A stretch of DNA of 64,000 nucleotides from Variovorax guangxiensis (GTDB lineage Bacteria; Pseudomonadota; Gammaproteobacteria; Burkholderiales; Burkholderiaceae_C), in the NCBI RefSeq assembly GCF_003952165.1, contig NZ_RXFT01000006.1:62001-126000 (forward strand). The letters are read 5' to 3'. The notes beneath the pieces are model-generated. The model did not search any database. It worked only from the letters and a program-made list of their open reading frames with translations, and had not been told where the DNA came from. The translations under genes were made by a program, and so were the position numbers. Of the stretch, positions 47,668-57,815 are shown piece by piece (position 1 is the first letter of the stretch; every line of letters begins with the position of its first letter).

Positions 47668-48294
47668 TCAGTAGTGGCCTAGCACGTTGACCTTGTGGTA
47701 GTGGTCCTTCAGCGCGGCATGCAGCTGCAGTGCCTGCGCGCGGGTTTCGTCACCGGCCTCCTTGCCCACGCCGAAGAAGTACAGGTCGTGGCTGCTGCGG
47801 TCTTCGAAGAAGCCCCATACCGAGAACCAGGCGTCGTGCTGGAGCAGTTCCGTGAAATCGGAGGCCGCGAGATTCCGGTAGTAGTTCTGGCTCTTGCCGA
47901 TGGTCAGCGGCGAGTCGGAGGGGTTGAACTCCACGGTGCCATGCTGGCGCCGTCCCGGTGTGGCGCAGGTCATGACGACGAGGCCGTCGTCCTTCACCAG
48001 TCGCAGCATGTTGAGCCAGGTTTTCTTCCACTGTGGGTTGTGCTCCATGGCCTCGCACGAGATGACGACGTCCGTGCCATTCGCGGCGCCGCCATGGTTT
48101 TCACCGTGGCAGACGAGGTCGACGTCCGGGCCTTCCCCTACATCGAGGCCGAGATAGCTGCAGTCCTGGAAGAACTCGCGAACCGAACCGTTGAGATTGA
48201 GGCTGCCGATCTCGATCACCGACCGACCGGTGAAGTAGGAAGGCAGGAACTGCTTCACGCCGGCGACGAAGAATCGTTGTTGAGGATGTGACAT
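47668..48294 (-). CDS. SAM-dependent methyltransferase (class I), glycan-cassette type
   Basis: 208 residues from the ATG at 48294 (MSHPQQRFFVAGVKQFLPSY). SAM motif I is SVIEIGSLNLNGSV, motif II DCSYLGLDVGEGPDVD, and ISCEAMEHNPQWKKTWLNM plus DGLVVMTCATPGRR follow, as in methylase type 11/23 proteins found beside glycosyltransferases. The frame is open upstream to 48519 but overlaps the neighbouring gene. It is 67 bp after the YgjP-type gene and 26 bp before the large glycosyltransferase, so it probably methylates a sugar or glycan intermediate made by its neighbours. Confidence 0.75.
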   Translation of the reverse strand: MSHPQQRFFVAGVKQFLPSYFTGRSVIEIGSLNLNGSVREFFQDCSYLGLDVGEGPDVDLVCHGENHGGAANGTDVVISCEAMEHNPQWKKTWLNMLRLVKDDGLVVMTCATPGRRQHGTVEFNPSDSPLTIGKSQNYYRNLAASDFTELLQHDAWFSVWGFFEDRSSHDLYFFGVGKEAGDETRAQALQLHAALKDHYHKVNVLGHY

Positions 48295-48361
48295 GAGCCT
48301 GGCTGCGTTGGGTTGGCTTTGCGGCTGAAGCTCGGGGGACTGGAACACTCGCTGCGCGAAG

Positions 48362-48898
48362 TCAACCCTGGCCGGGTGAAGAGGCTGCTGCCGCATTCGC
48401 CCACAAGCGCTTTCCTCCCATGCCCAAGTGCTCCAGGTACAGCCGGAGATCGAACTCGAGGCGATGATAGTCCGGCTCCATGTGCCTGCACAGCGCATAG
48501 AACGCCTTGTCATGCTCACGTTCCTTCATATGTGCCAACTCGTGCACAACAATCATCCTCAGCCACGCCAGCGGCACTTCCTTGAACAGGCTCGCGACCC
48601 GGATTTCCCGCTTGGCCTTGAGCTTGCCGCCCTGCACACGCGACACGGTGGTGTGGGTGCCCAGCGCGTTGCGGATCACGTGCAGCTTGTTGTCGAACAT
48701 CACCTTCGACAGCGGCTCGGCCTTGCGCATGAATTCGCCCTTGAGTTCGCTCACGTAGCCGTAGAGCGCCCGGTCGGTCTGGATGTCGTGCACGCCGTCC
48801 GGGTAGCGCTGGCCGAGGAGGGCGCCGAGCCTGTCTTCGGCGATGAGCTGGCGGACCTGCTCCAGCAAGGGTGCCGGGTAGCCCGCCAGGTATTTCAT
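48362..48898 (-). CDS. YgjP/DUF45-type zinc metalloprotein
   Basis: 178 residues. The zinc-protease motif is HELAHMKEREHD with His at about 119 and 123, Glu 120 and a third His at 129, followed by FYALCRHMEPDYHRLEFDLRLYL, which is characteristic of the YgjP-like (M48/WLM-related, DUF45) family. Proteolytic activity has rarely been shown for these proteins, which often sit near nucleases or chaperones. It has no signal or membrane segment. It starts 13 bp after the Hsp70 gene, so it is likely co-transcribed with it. Function unknown. Confidence 0.82.
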   Translation of the reverse strand: MKYLAGYPAPLLEQVRQLIAEDRLGALLGQRYPDGVHDIQTDRALYGYVSELKGEFMRKAEPLSKVMFDNKLHVIRNALGTHTTVSRVQGGKLKAKREIRVASLFKEVPLAWLRMIVVHELAHMKEREHDKAFYALCRHMEPDYHRLEFDLRLYLEHLGMGGKRLWANAAAASSPGQG

Positions 48899-48911
48899 GG
48901 AATGAGCGAGC

Positions 48912-50183
48912 TCAGGCCCGGCGCTGCGTACTGGCCGCGCAGGCCAGCCCGGTGGCGACGCCGCCGAAGAGGTCGCCCTCGACCAGGTTCACGCCTGCGA
49001 AGCTCCTGCGCAGGGCGTTCTGGAAGGGGCGCAGCGCCGAGGAACCGCCGGTGAGGTAGATCGCGTCGAGGTCGTTGCTGCGCAGGCCCGCGCGCTTGAC
49101 GCAGGCGTGGGCGCAGGCGACCACGCTTTCCAGCGGCGTGGCCAGTTGCTGGGCCATGTCGTCCGGAGTCAGAGATGCCGCCAGTCCGCGTTCGGCGCTG
49201 CCGAGGTCGATGGCGGTCGGGGCATCGCTCAGCGAGACCTCGATCTTGGCTGCTTCCACCGCGCTCGCGATGCGGTGGCCGTGCCGCTCTTCGAGCACGG
49301 TCATCAGCCGGTCGTGCAGGCGCGTGTCGCTGTAGCTGGTGCGCAGGTCCTTCGCCTGCCGCAGCGCCTTGGCGGCGTAGAGCCAGTTGATCAGGTGCCA
49401 GGACGACAGCTCGAAGAACACCTTGCTCGGCACTTCGCGCCCCTGCGGGCCGTGATGGCGGAAGCCGAACTGCGGCATCACCTGTTCGAGGTTCAGCCGC
49501 TGGTCGAAGTCGGTGCCGCCGATGTGCACGCCGCTGGTGGCCAGCACGTCGTCGCCGCGGTCCTCGCGCGCGGCGCGCTCGGGGCCGACGCGTACGACGG
49601 TGAAGTCGGAGGTGCCACCGCCGATGTCGACGATGAGCACGATCGACTCCCTGGCGACGCGCTGTTCGTAGTCGAAGGCGGCCGCGATGGGTTCGAGCTG
49701 GAACGAGATCTCGCGAAAGCCTGCGGCACGCGCGGCGACGCGCAGGCTTTCTTCCGCACGCTCGTCGCGCTTGGGGTCATCGTCCACGAAATGCACCGGG
49801 CGCCCGATCACCACGCGCTCCGGCATCTGGCCGAGCTCGCGGCCGGCGCGCACGGCCAGTTCGCGCAGGAAGCGCGCGATGATGTCCTCGAAGCTCACGA
49901 GGCCGTCGTAGATCGCCGTTTTCTCCTGCATCAGCGCGCTGCCGAGCAGGCTCTTGAGCGATCGCATCAGCCGGCCCTCGGTGCCCGAGAGGTACTGGCC
50001 GATGGCGTCGCGGCCGAAGTGCGTCGTGCGGTCTTCGGCGTTGAAGAAGATCGCGGTGGGAAGGGTGGTGGCCGAACCCTCGATGGGCAGAAGGCGGACT
50101 TCTCCGCCTACCCGGCAAGCGACAGCGGAATTGGAGGTGCCGAAGTCGATGCCGATCGTCGGCAACGACGACGGTGCCTTCAC
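48912..50183 (-). CDS. Hsp70-family protein with only the nucleotide-binding domain (YegD-like)
   Basis: 423 residues, against about 640 for DnaK. ATPase blocks are IGIDFGTSNSAV (about 10-21), IVDIGGGTSDFTVVRV (about 184-199) and YLTGGSSALRPFQNALRR near the end. There is no substrate-binding beta domain or lid, so it is not a normal chaperone. Resembles E. coli YegD, whose role is unclear. It begins 2 bp after the lysS stop on the same strand and is followed by the YgjP-type gene, suggesting one transcription unit. Confidence 0.87.
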   Translation of the reverse strand: MKAPSSLPTIGIDFGTSNSAVACRVGGEVRLLPIEGSATTLPTAIFFNAEDRTTHFGRDAIGQYLSGTEGRLMRSLKSLLGSALMQEKTAIYDGLVSFEDIIARFLRELAVRAGRELGQMPERVVIGRPVHFVDDDPKRDERAEESLRVAARAAGFREISFQLEPIAAAFDYEQRVARESIVLIVDIGGGTSDFTVVRVGPERAAREDRGDDVLATSGVHIGGTDFDQRLNLEQVMPQFGFRHHGPQGREVPSKVFFELSSWHLINWLYAAKALRQAKDLRTSYSDTRLHDRLMTVLEERHGHRIASAVEAAKIEVSLSDAPTAIDLGSAERGLAASLTPDDMAQQLATPLESVVACAHACVKRAGLRSNDLDAIYLTGGSSALRPFQNALRRSFAGVNLVEGDLFGGVATGLACAASTQRRA

Positions 50184-50185
50184 GA

Positions 50186-51733
<1,548 letters not shown>

Positions 51734-51857
51734 GGGAGGCGGATGACGCGCAACCGGGAGCGTGCGCGGGCCCGGCATTTTAGCCGATCGGATTTGAATA
51801 AAACCGGCCCGGAGCGCCCGTCGATCCTGCGCTATGTGCTATGAAAAATGGAGCGGC

Positions 51858-52502
51858 CTATTCAGTGATGCCGGTGCGTGCGAGCAGATCGCTGACCAGC
51901 TCCAGCCGCATCAGCGGGCTATCGAGCTCCATCAGCCTCTGGCGCAGCTCGAGCTGCATCGGCACCAGTTCGCACCATCGGTTGGCCACCCAGCCGCAAT
52001 CGTCGAAGCAGTAGGGCTCGGCGATGGGCAGGCGCACCGCTCCGCCTTGGGCGCGCTTGCGCTCCTCCAGCGTGCCGACGAGGCGCTGCAGCGCGGTGGA
52101 GGTGTGCCGCAGGTCGTCGGGAATCTCCAGGGCGACGTCGTCGTTCACCGCTTCCACCTCGGCGACCCAGAGGCCGTGCTTCTGCAGCTCGTTGCTGCGG
52201 ACGCGAAAGCGCTGAGTGCCCACGCACTCGATCTGCAGCAGGCCGCTTTGAGGAGACTCGAACTCGCGGATCATGGCCAGCGTGCCGATGGCCGCGAAGC
52301 TCTCGGCATCGGCGCCGGCCTTGCGCACCTCGCTGCCGCTGGTGAGGCTCACCACGCCGAAGGGCGCGTCGGCCTTGCGGCACTTGCCGATCATGTCGAG
52401 GTAGCGCACCTCGAAGATGCGCAGTGGAAGAAGGCCGCCGGGGAAGAGCACCGTACCGAGCGGAAACAATGGCAGTGAATGCAAAAGGGGTTGTGTCGTC
52501 AT
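51858..52502 (-). CDS. LON-substrate-binding-domain (ASCH-like N-domain) protein
   Basis: 214 residues from the ATG at 52502 (MTTQPLLHSLPLFPLGTVLF). SLPLFPLGTVLFPGGLLPLRIFEVRY is the hallmark of the Lon protease N-terminal domain, and FGVVSL, GTLAMIREFE and GTQRFRV follow. No ATPase or protease part is present. Such stand-alone proteins are widespread and their role is unclear; they may act as adaptors or regulators of Lon. Divergent from yggT with a 49 bp gap. Confidence 0.88.
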   Translation of the reverse strand: MTTQPLLHSLPLFPLGTVLFPGGLLPLRIFEVRYLDMIGKCRKADAPFGVVSLTSGSEVRKAGADAESFAAIGTLAMIREFESPQSGLLQIECVGTQRFRVRSNELQKHGLWVAEVEAVNDDVALEIPDDLRHTSTALQRLVGTLEERKRAQGGAVRLPIAEPYCFDDCGWVANRWCELVPMQLELRQRLMELDSPLMRLELVSDLLARTGITE

Positions 52503-52551
52503 CGAAGAGCCTTGCGTGGCTATCATCGCATTCCCCTCACGGCCGCGCCTC

Positions 52552-53112
52552 ATGCTCTACCAGATTCCCTCGTTCCTTCTCGACGTGATCGTCGGTCTGC
52601 TCGGCGGCGCCTGCCTGCTGCGCCTGTACATGCAGTACCACCGCGTGCCCTTCGGCAACCCGCTTGGGCGCTTCGTGTTCGCCATCACCGACTGGATCGT
52701 GCTGCCGCTGCGGCGCATCGTGCCTTCCGTGAAGCGCTGGGACCTGGCCAGCCTGATCGCGGCCTGGTTGCTGGTGATGCTGAAGTTCCTGCTGCTGTGG
52801 CTGCTGGTGGGCAACCTGGGGCGCATCGCGACCCTGCCGCTGGTGTCGCTGGTGGGGCTGATGCAGCTGGCCGTCTCGGGCCTGACGGCACTGCTGGTGG
52901 TCTACGCGGTGCTGTCGTGGATTCCGAATGCGTCGCCGATGCTGCTCGACCTGATCTCCCGCCTGGCCGAGCCGCTGGTGCGGCCGTTCCGCCGCTTCAT
53001 TCCGTTGATCGGCGGGGTCGACCTGTCGCCGCTGGCCGCGATCGTCGTGCTGCAGGTGATCGCGATCGTGCTGGGCAACCTGCTGGTGTTTGCTTACCAG
53101 CTGACCTTCTGA
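52552..53112 (+). CDS. yggT: YggT-family integral membrane protein
   Basis: 186 residues from the ATG at 52552, about four hydrophobic segments in two repeats. LRLYMQYHRVPFGNPLGRFV and TDWIVLPLRRIVPS form the first YGGT domain, and YAVLSWIPNASPMLLDLI with LAEPLVRPFRRFIP the second. The family is implicated in membrane organisation and osmotic or potassium response and in plastid division; the molecular role is open. The gene is followed by a bidirectional terminator shared with accD. Confidence 0.9.
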   Translation: MLYQIPSFLLDVIVGLLGGACLLRLYMQYHRVPFGNPLGRFVFAITDWIVLPLRRIVPSVKRWDLASLIAAWLLVMLKFLLLWLLVGNLGRIATLPLVSLVGLMQLAVSGLTALLVVYAVLSWIPNASPMLLDLISRLAEPLVRPFRRFIPLIGGVDLSPLAAIVVLQVIAIVLGNLLVFAYQLTF

Positions 53113-53130
53113 ACGCCTGAATTCCAAAGC

Positions 53131-53166
53131 AAAAGGGCCCGGATGCATCGGCATCCGGGCCCTTTT
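53131..53166. terminator. Bidirectional terminator between yggT and accD
   Basis: A perfect 16 bp stem, AAAAGGGCCCGGATGC with GCATCCGGGCCCTTTT, and an ATCG loop. A run on one side and T run on the other allow it to end both the plus-strand yggT and the minus-strand leu-asd-trp-accD unit. Confidence 0.93.
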
Positions 53167-53187
53167 GTTATTGCGTCAGCGTTTCGC

Positions 53188-54060
53188 TCAGCTCACCGCA
53201 TCGGCCGGCTGGCGCAGCAGCATCGCCAGCGTGTTGGCGATGGTCTTGCGCAGCTCGCGACGGTCGCTGATGAAGTCGATCGCGCCCTTGGTCTGCAGGA
53301 ACTCGGCACGCTGGAAGCCTTCGGGCAGCGTCACGCGCACGGTCGATTCGATCACGCGCGGGCCGGCGAAGCCGATCAGCGCCTTCGGCTCGGCGATCAC
53401 CACGTCGCCCACGAAGGCGAAGCCGGCCGACACGCCACCCATGGTCGGGTCGGTCAGAACGCTGATGTAGGGCAGGCCCTTCTTCGCCAGGCGCGTGAGC
53501 GCGGCGTTGGTCTTGGCCATCTGCATCAGCGAGAGCAGGCCTTCCTGCATGCGCGCGCCGCCGGTGGCGGTGAAGCAGATGAAGGGCACCTTCTGCTCGA
53601 TGGCGGTCTCGACGCCGCGCACGAAGCGCTCGCCGACCACGCTGCCCATGGAGCCGCCCATGAACTCGAATTCGAAGCAGGCCACGACCACGCTGATGCT
53701 GTGCACCGAGCCGCCCATGACGACCAGCGCGTCGGTCTCGCCGGTGTTCTCCAGGGCTTCCTTCAGGCGCTCGGGGTACTTGCGGCTGTCCTTGAACTTC
53801 AGGGCGTCGACCGGCAGCACTTCCTGGCCGACTTCGTAGCGGCCCTCGGCGTCGAGGAAGGCGTCGAGCCGCGCGCGGGCGCCGATGCGGTGGTGGTGGC
53901 TGCAGCTGGGGCAGACGTTCTGGTTGTGCTCGAGGTCGGTCTTGTACAGAACGGTCTCGCAGGCGGGGCACTTGATCCACAGGCCCTCTGGCACCTGGCG
54001 GCGCTCGGACGGGTCGGTTTGGGCGATCTTGGCGGGTAGCAGTTTTTCAAGCCAGCTCAT
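53188..54060 (-). CDS. accD: Acetyl-CoA carboxylase, carboxyltransferase subunit beta
   Basis: 290 residues. The zinc finger is CPAC at about 31-34 and CPSC at about 50-53, followed by the crotonase-like transferase domain with [20 protein letters not shown] (oxyanion loop) and [13 protein letters not shown]. With AccA, AccB and AccC it makes malonyl-CoA, the substrate of FabD. It is the last gene of the trpF-trpB-trpA-accD run, 24 bp after trpA, and is stopped by the shared terminator. The folC gene that often follows accD is absent here. Confidence 0.97.
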   Translation of the reverse strand: MSWLEKLLPAKIAQTDPSERRQVPEGLWIKCPACETVLYKTDLEHNQNVCPSCSHHHRIGARARLDAFLDAEGRYEVGQEVLPVDALKFKDSRKYPERLKEALENTGETDALVVMGGSVHSISVVVACFEFEFMGGSMGSVVGERFVRGVETAIEQKVPFICFTATGGARMQEGLLSLMQMAKTNAALTRLAKKGLPYISVLTDPTMGGVSAGFAFVGDVVIAEPKALIGFAGPRVIESTVRVTLPEGFQRAEFLQTKGAIDFISDRRELRKTIANTLAMLLRQPADAVS

Positions 54061-54084
54061 GGGGGCTCCTTGTGTTGGCGGTGA

Positions 54085-54929
54085 TTATCGACCAGCCGCG
54101 TTCTTGGCCGTCGCGGCGGGCAGGGCGTCGAGCGCCTCGCGGATGCCCGCGAGGAATTCGCGCACCGCCGGCACGACCTTGTCGCGGGGCTGGTCCTCGA
54201 TGAGTTGGATGATCTTCGTGCCGATCACGACCGCGTCGGCGGCCGAGCCGATGGCCTGCGCCGTGGCGGCGTCGCGGATGCCGAAGCCCACGCCCACCGG
54301 GATGCTCACGTGCTCGCGGATGCGCGGGATCATCCGGCCGACGGCCTCGGTGTCGAGGTGGCCGGCGCCGGTCACGCCCTTGAGCGACACGTAGTAGACG
54401 TAGCCGCTCGCGATGCGTGCGACCTGGGCCATGCGCTCGTCGGTGCTGGTGGGGGCCAGCAGGAAGATCAGGTCGATGCCGGCGGACTTCAGCTCGGCGG
54501 CGAAGGCCTCGCATTCCTCGGGCGGGTAGTCGACCACCAGCAGGCCATCGACCCCCGCGGCGGCCGCGTCGCGGATGAAGGCCTTCTTGCCGTGCACCAG
54601 GTCGTAGCGCTCGACCGGGTTGGCATAGCCCATCAGCACCACGGGCGTGGTCGTGTCGGTCTTGCGGAAGGCCGCGACGATGGCGAGCACCTGCTTCATG
54701 CCCACGCCCAGCGCCAGCGCGGCCTCGCCGGCCTTCTGGATCACGGGGCCGTCGGCCATCGGGTCGGAAAATGGCACGCCCAGCTCGATCACGTCGGCGC
54801 CGGCCTCGACCATGCCGTGCATCAACTCCGGCGTGATGTCGGCGAAGGGGAAGCCCGCGGTCACGTAAGGAATGAGGGCGCGGCGGCCGTCTTTCTTCAG
54901 GGCCTCGAAGGTGGCTGCAATGCGGCTCA

Positions 54930-54930
<1 letters not shown>
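54085..54930 (-). CDS. trpA: Tryptophan synthase alpha subunit
   Basis: 281 residues from the ATG at 54930 ([20 protein letters not shown]). It cleaves indole-3-glycerol phosphate to indole. The catalytic Glu 49 and Asp 60 occupy the same positions as in Salmonella, in [29 protein letters not shown] and GVGFGIRD form the phosphate site. Its ATG overlaps the trpB stop by one base, which fits the tight 1:1 complex of the two subunits. Confidence 0.97.
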
Positions 54931-56216
<1,286 letters not shown>

Positions 56217-56232
56217 GGTTCTCGATCGGTGG

Positions 56233-56262
56233 GCCGCAGCCCGACGAACGATCGGCTGCGGC
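56233..56262 (-). promoter_or_regulatory. Hairpin in the trpF-trpB intercistronic gap
   Basis: GCCGCAGCC pairs perfectly with GGCTGCGGC around a 12-base loop and fills most of the 48 bp gap. No T run follows, so it is not a terminator; it may set differential expression or mRNA stability between trpF and trpB. Confidence 0.5.
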
Positions 56263-56264
56263 GG

Positions 56265-56966
56265 CTAACTGGAGAAGGACGCGTCGGCAGCCCTGACTGC
56301 TGCGACGAACTGCCGGATCTTTCCGGCGTCCTTGAGGCCCTTGTTCCCGGGACCGTCGATTTCGACGCCCGAGCTCACATCAACGGACAGCGTCTTGCAG
56401 CGCGTCCGCAGGATGCGAATGCCATCGCTCACGTTTGCAGGTGTGAGCCCACCACTCAAGACGAGGTGAGCGTCGACGGCGGGTGGAAGAAGTGACCAAT
56501 CGAATGCCTTGCCGCCACCGCCATAACCTTCGACATGCGCGTCGAGCAGGATGGCCTGGGCGTGGGAGTAATCGGACGCGTATTTTACGAGGTCGAAGCC
56601 GGCCCCGGCATCCCCCAGCGGAATGCGGGCGGCGCGCATGTAGCGGAAGCGCCCGCCGCCGGCGGCTTCCTCGCATTGCTGCGGCGTTTCTTCACCGTGG
56701 AATTGCGCGATCGAGCCCTTTACCTGGGCGAGTGATGCTATGACTTTGGGAGCATCCTCGTTCACGAACAGAAGCACGGGCGTGATGAACGGCGGCAGGC
56801 GCGAGGCCAGTTCGGCTGCACGCCCGGCGGTCACGGCACGGGGGCTCTTCGGATACAGCACGAAGCCGATGGCATCGGCTCCGGCTTCGATTGCCGCGTC
56901 GACGTCGGCTTCGCGGGTCAGGCCGCAGATCTTGATGCGGGTTCGGGACAGGGCAGGCGCGCTCAT
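56265..56966 (-). CDS. trpF: Phosphoribosylanthranilate isomerase
   Basis: 233 residues from the ATG at 56966 ([20 protein letters not shown]). KICGLTR with the catalytic Cys and the second-half [10 protein letters not shown] and SVDVSSGVE are the TIM-barrel blocks, plus VLLFVNE and QFHGEE. It isomerises PRA to CdRP in tryptophan synthesis. Its start overlaps the truA stop (ATGA), a conserved Burkholderiales coupling. The trpC and trpD genes are elsewhere. Confidence 0.96.
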   Translation of the reverse strand: MSAPALSRTRIKICGLTREADVDAAIEAGADAIGFVLYPKSPRAVTAGRAAELASRLPPFITPVLLFVNEDAPKVIASLAQVKGSIAQFHGEETPQQCEEAAGGGRFRYMRAARIPLGDAGAGFDLVKYASDYSHAQAILLDAHVEGYGGGGKAFDWSLLPPAVDAHLVLSGGLTPANVSDGIRILRTRCKTLSVDVSSGVEIDGPGNKGLKDAGKIRQFVAAVRAADASFSS

Positions 56967-57775
56967 GGCGGGCCATCATACGGAGCGCGGCCGGCCTGCA
57001 GCGTGGCTTCGTCCGGCAGACCCCACTTGGCGTCGTACAACGGGCCCATGAAATACAGGCCGTCGGCCGAGAAGGTGGGCGCCGCCGCATCGCGGCTGCG
57101 CGCCGCGAGCACGTGCGAGATCCACTCGGGCCGCTCGTCGCCGCGGCCGACGCGCAGGAGGCTGCCCATCAGGTTGCGGATCATGTGGTGCAGGAACGCA
57201 TCGGCCTCGAACTCGAAGTGCCAGCGGCAGCGTTCGCCATTGCCGATGCGCGTGATCTCGATGCGCCGCAAGTCCTTGACCGGCGAGCGTGCCTGGCAGG
57301 CGGAGGCGCGGAACGAACTGAAGTCGTGCTGGCCGATCAGCAGTGCCGCAGCCGCACGCATCGCGTCGCCATCGAGCAGATGCATCGACCAGCCGACACG
57401 GCCTGAATCGAGGCTGGGCCGCACCGGCGATTGGGAGAGCACGTAGACGTAGCGGCGCGCCAGGGCGCTGGCGCGGCAGTGGAATTCGTCCGGCACGGGG
57501 TGCGCCCACTGCACCGCGATGTCGTCAGGCAGGAAGCGGTTGGTACCCCGCATCCAGGAGAAGGGTTCGCGCCTGGCGGTGGTGTCGAAGTGCACCACCT
57601 GCATCAGCGCGTGGACGCCCGCGTCGGTGCGTCCGGCGCACAGCGTCCTGATGGGCTGCGCGGTGAACTTCGTGAGGGCCGCCTCGAGCTTGTCCTGCAC
57701 CGTGCGGCCCGAGGGCTGGCTCTGCCAGCCGTCGTACGCTTGGCCGTTGTACCGGATGCCGAGCGCCAGCCTCAC
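56963..57775 (-). CDS. truA: tRNA pseudouridine(38-40) synthase TruA
   Basis: 270 residues from the GTG at 57775, giving VRLALGIRYNGQAYDGWQSQ, the family start. The frame is open upstream to 57934, but that part is basic and unlike TruA. The catalytic Asp is in AGRTDAGVHA (about 51); FHCRASALARRYVYV, HDFSSFRASACQA and FLHHMIRNLMGSL follow. It modifies the tRNA anticodon arm at positions 38-40. Coupled to trpF by a four-base overlap; fimV ends 40 bp upstream. Confidence 0.95.
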   Translation of the reverse strand: MRLALGIRYNGQAYDGWQSQPSGRTVQDKLEAALTKFTAQPIRTLCAGRTDAGVHALMQVVHFDTTARREPFSWMRGTNRFLPDDIAVQWAHPVPDEFHCRASALARRYVYVLSQSPVRPSLDSGRVGWSMHLLDGDAMRAAAALLIGQHDFSSFRASACQARSPVKDLRRIEITRIGNGERCRWHFEFEADAFLHHMIRNLMGSLLRVGRGDERPEWISHVLAARSRDAAAPTFSADGLYFMGPLYDAKWGLPDEATLQAGRAPYDGPP

Positions 57776-57815
57776 GAATTCAGGGGACCGAGGAAGAGCG
57801 GGCGGCGAGGCCCGA

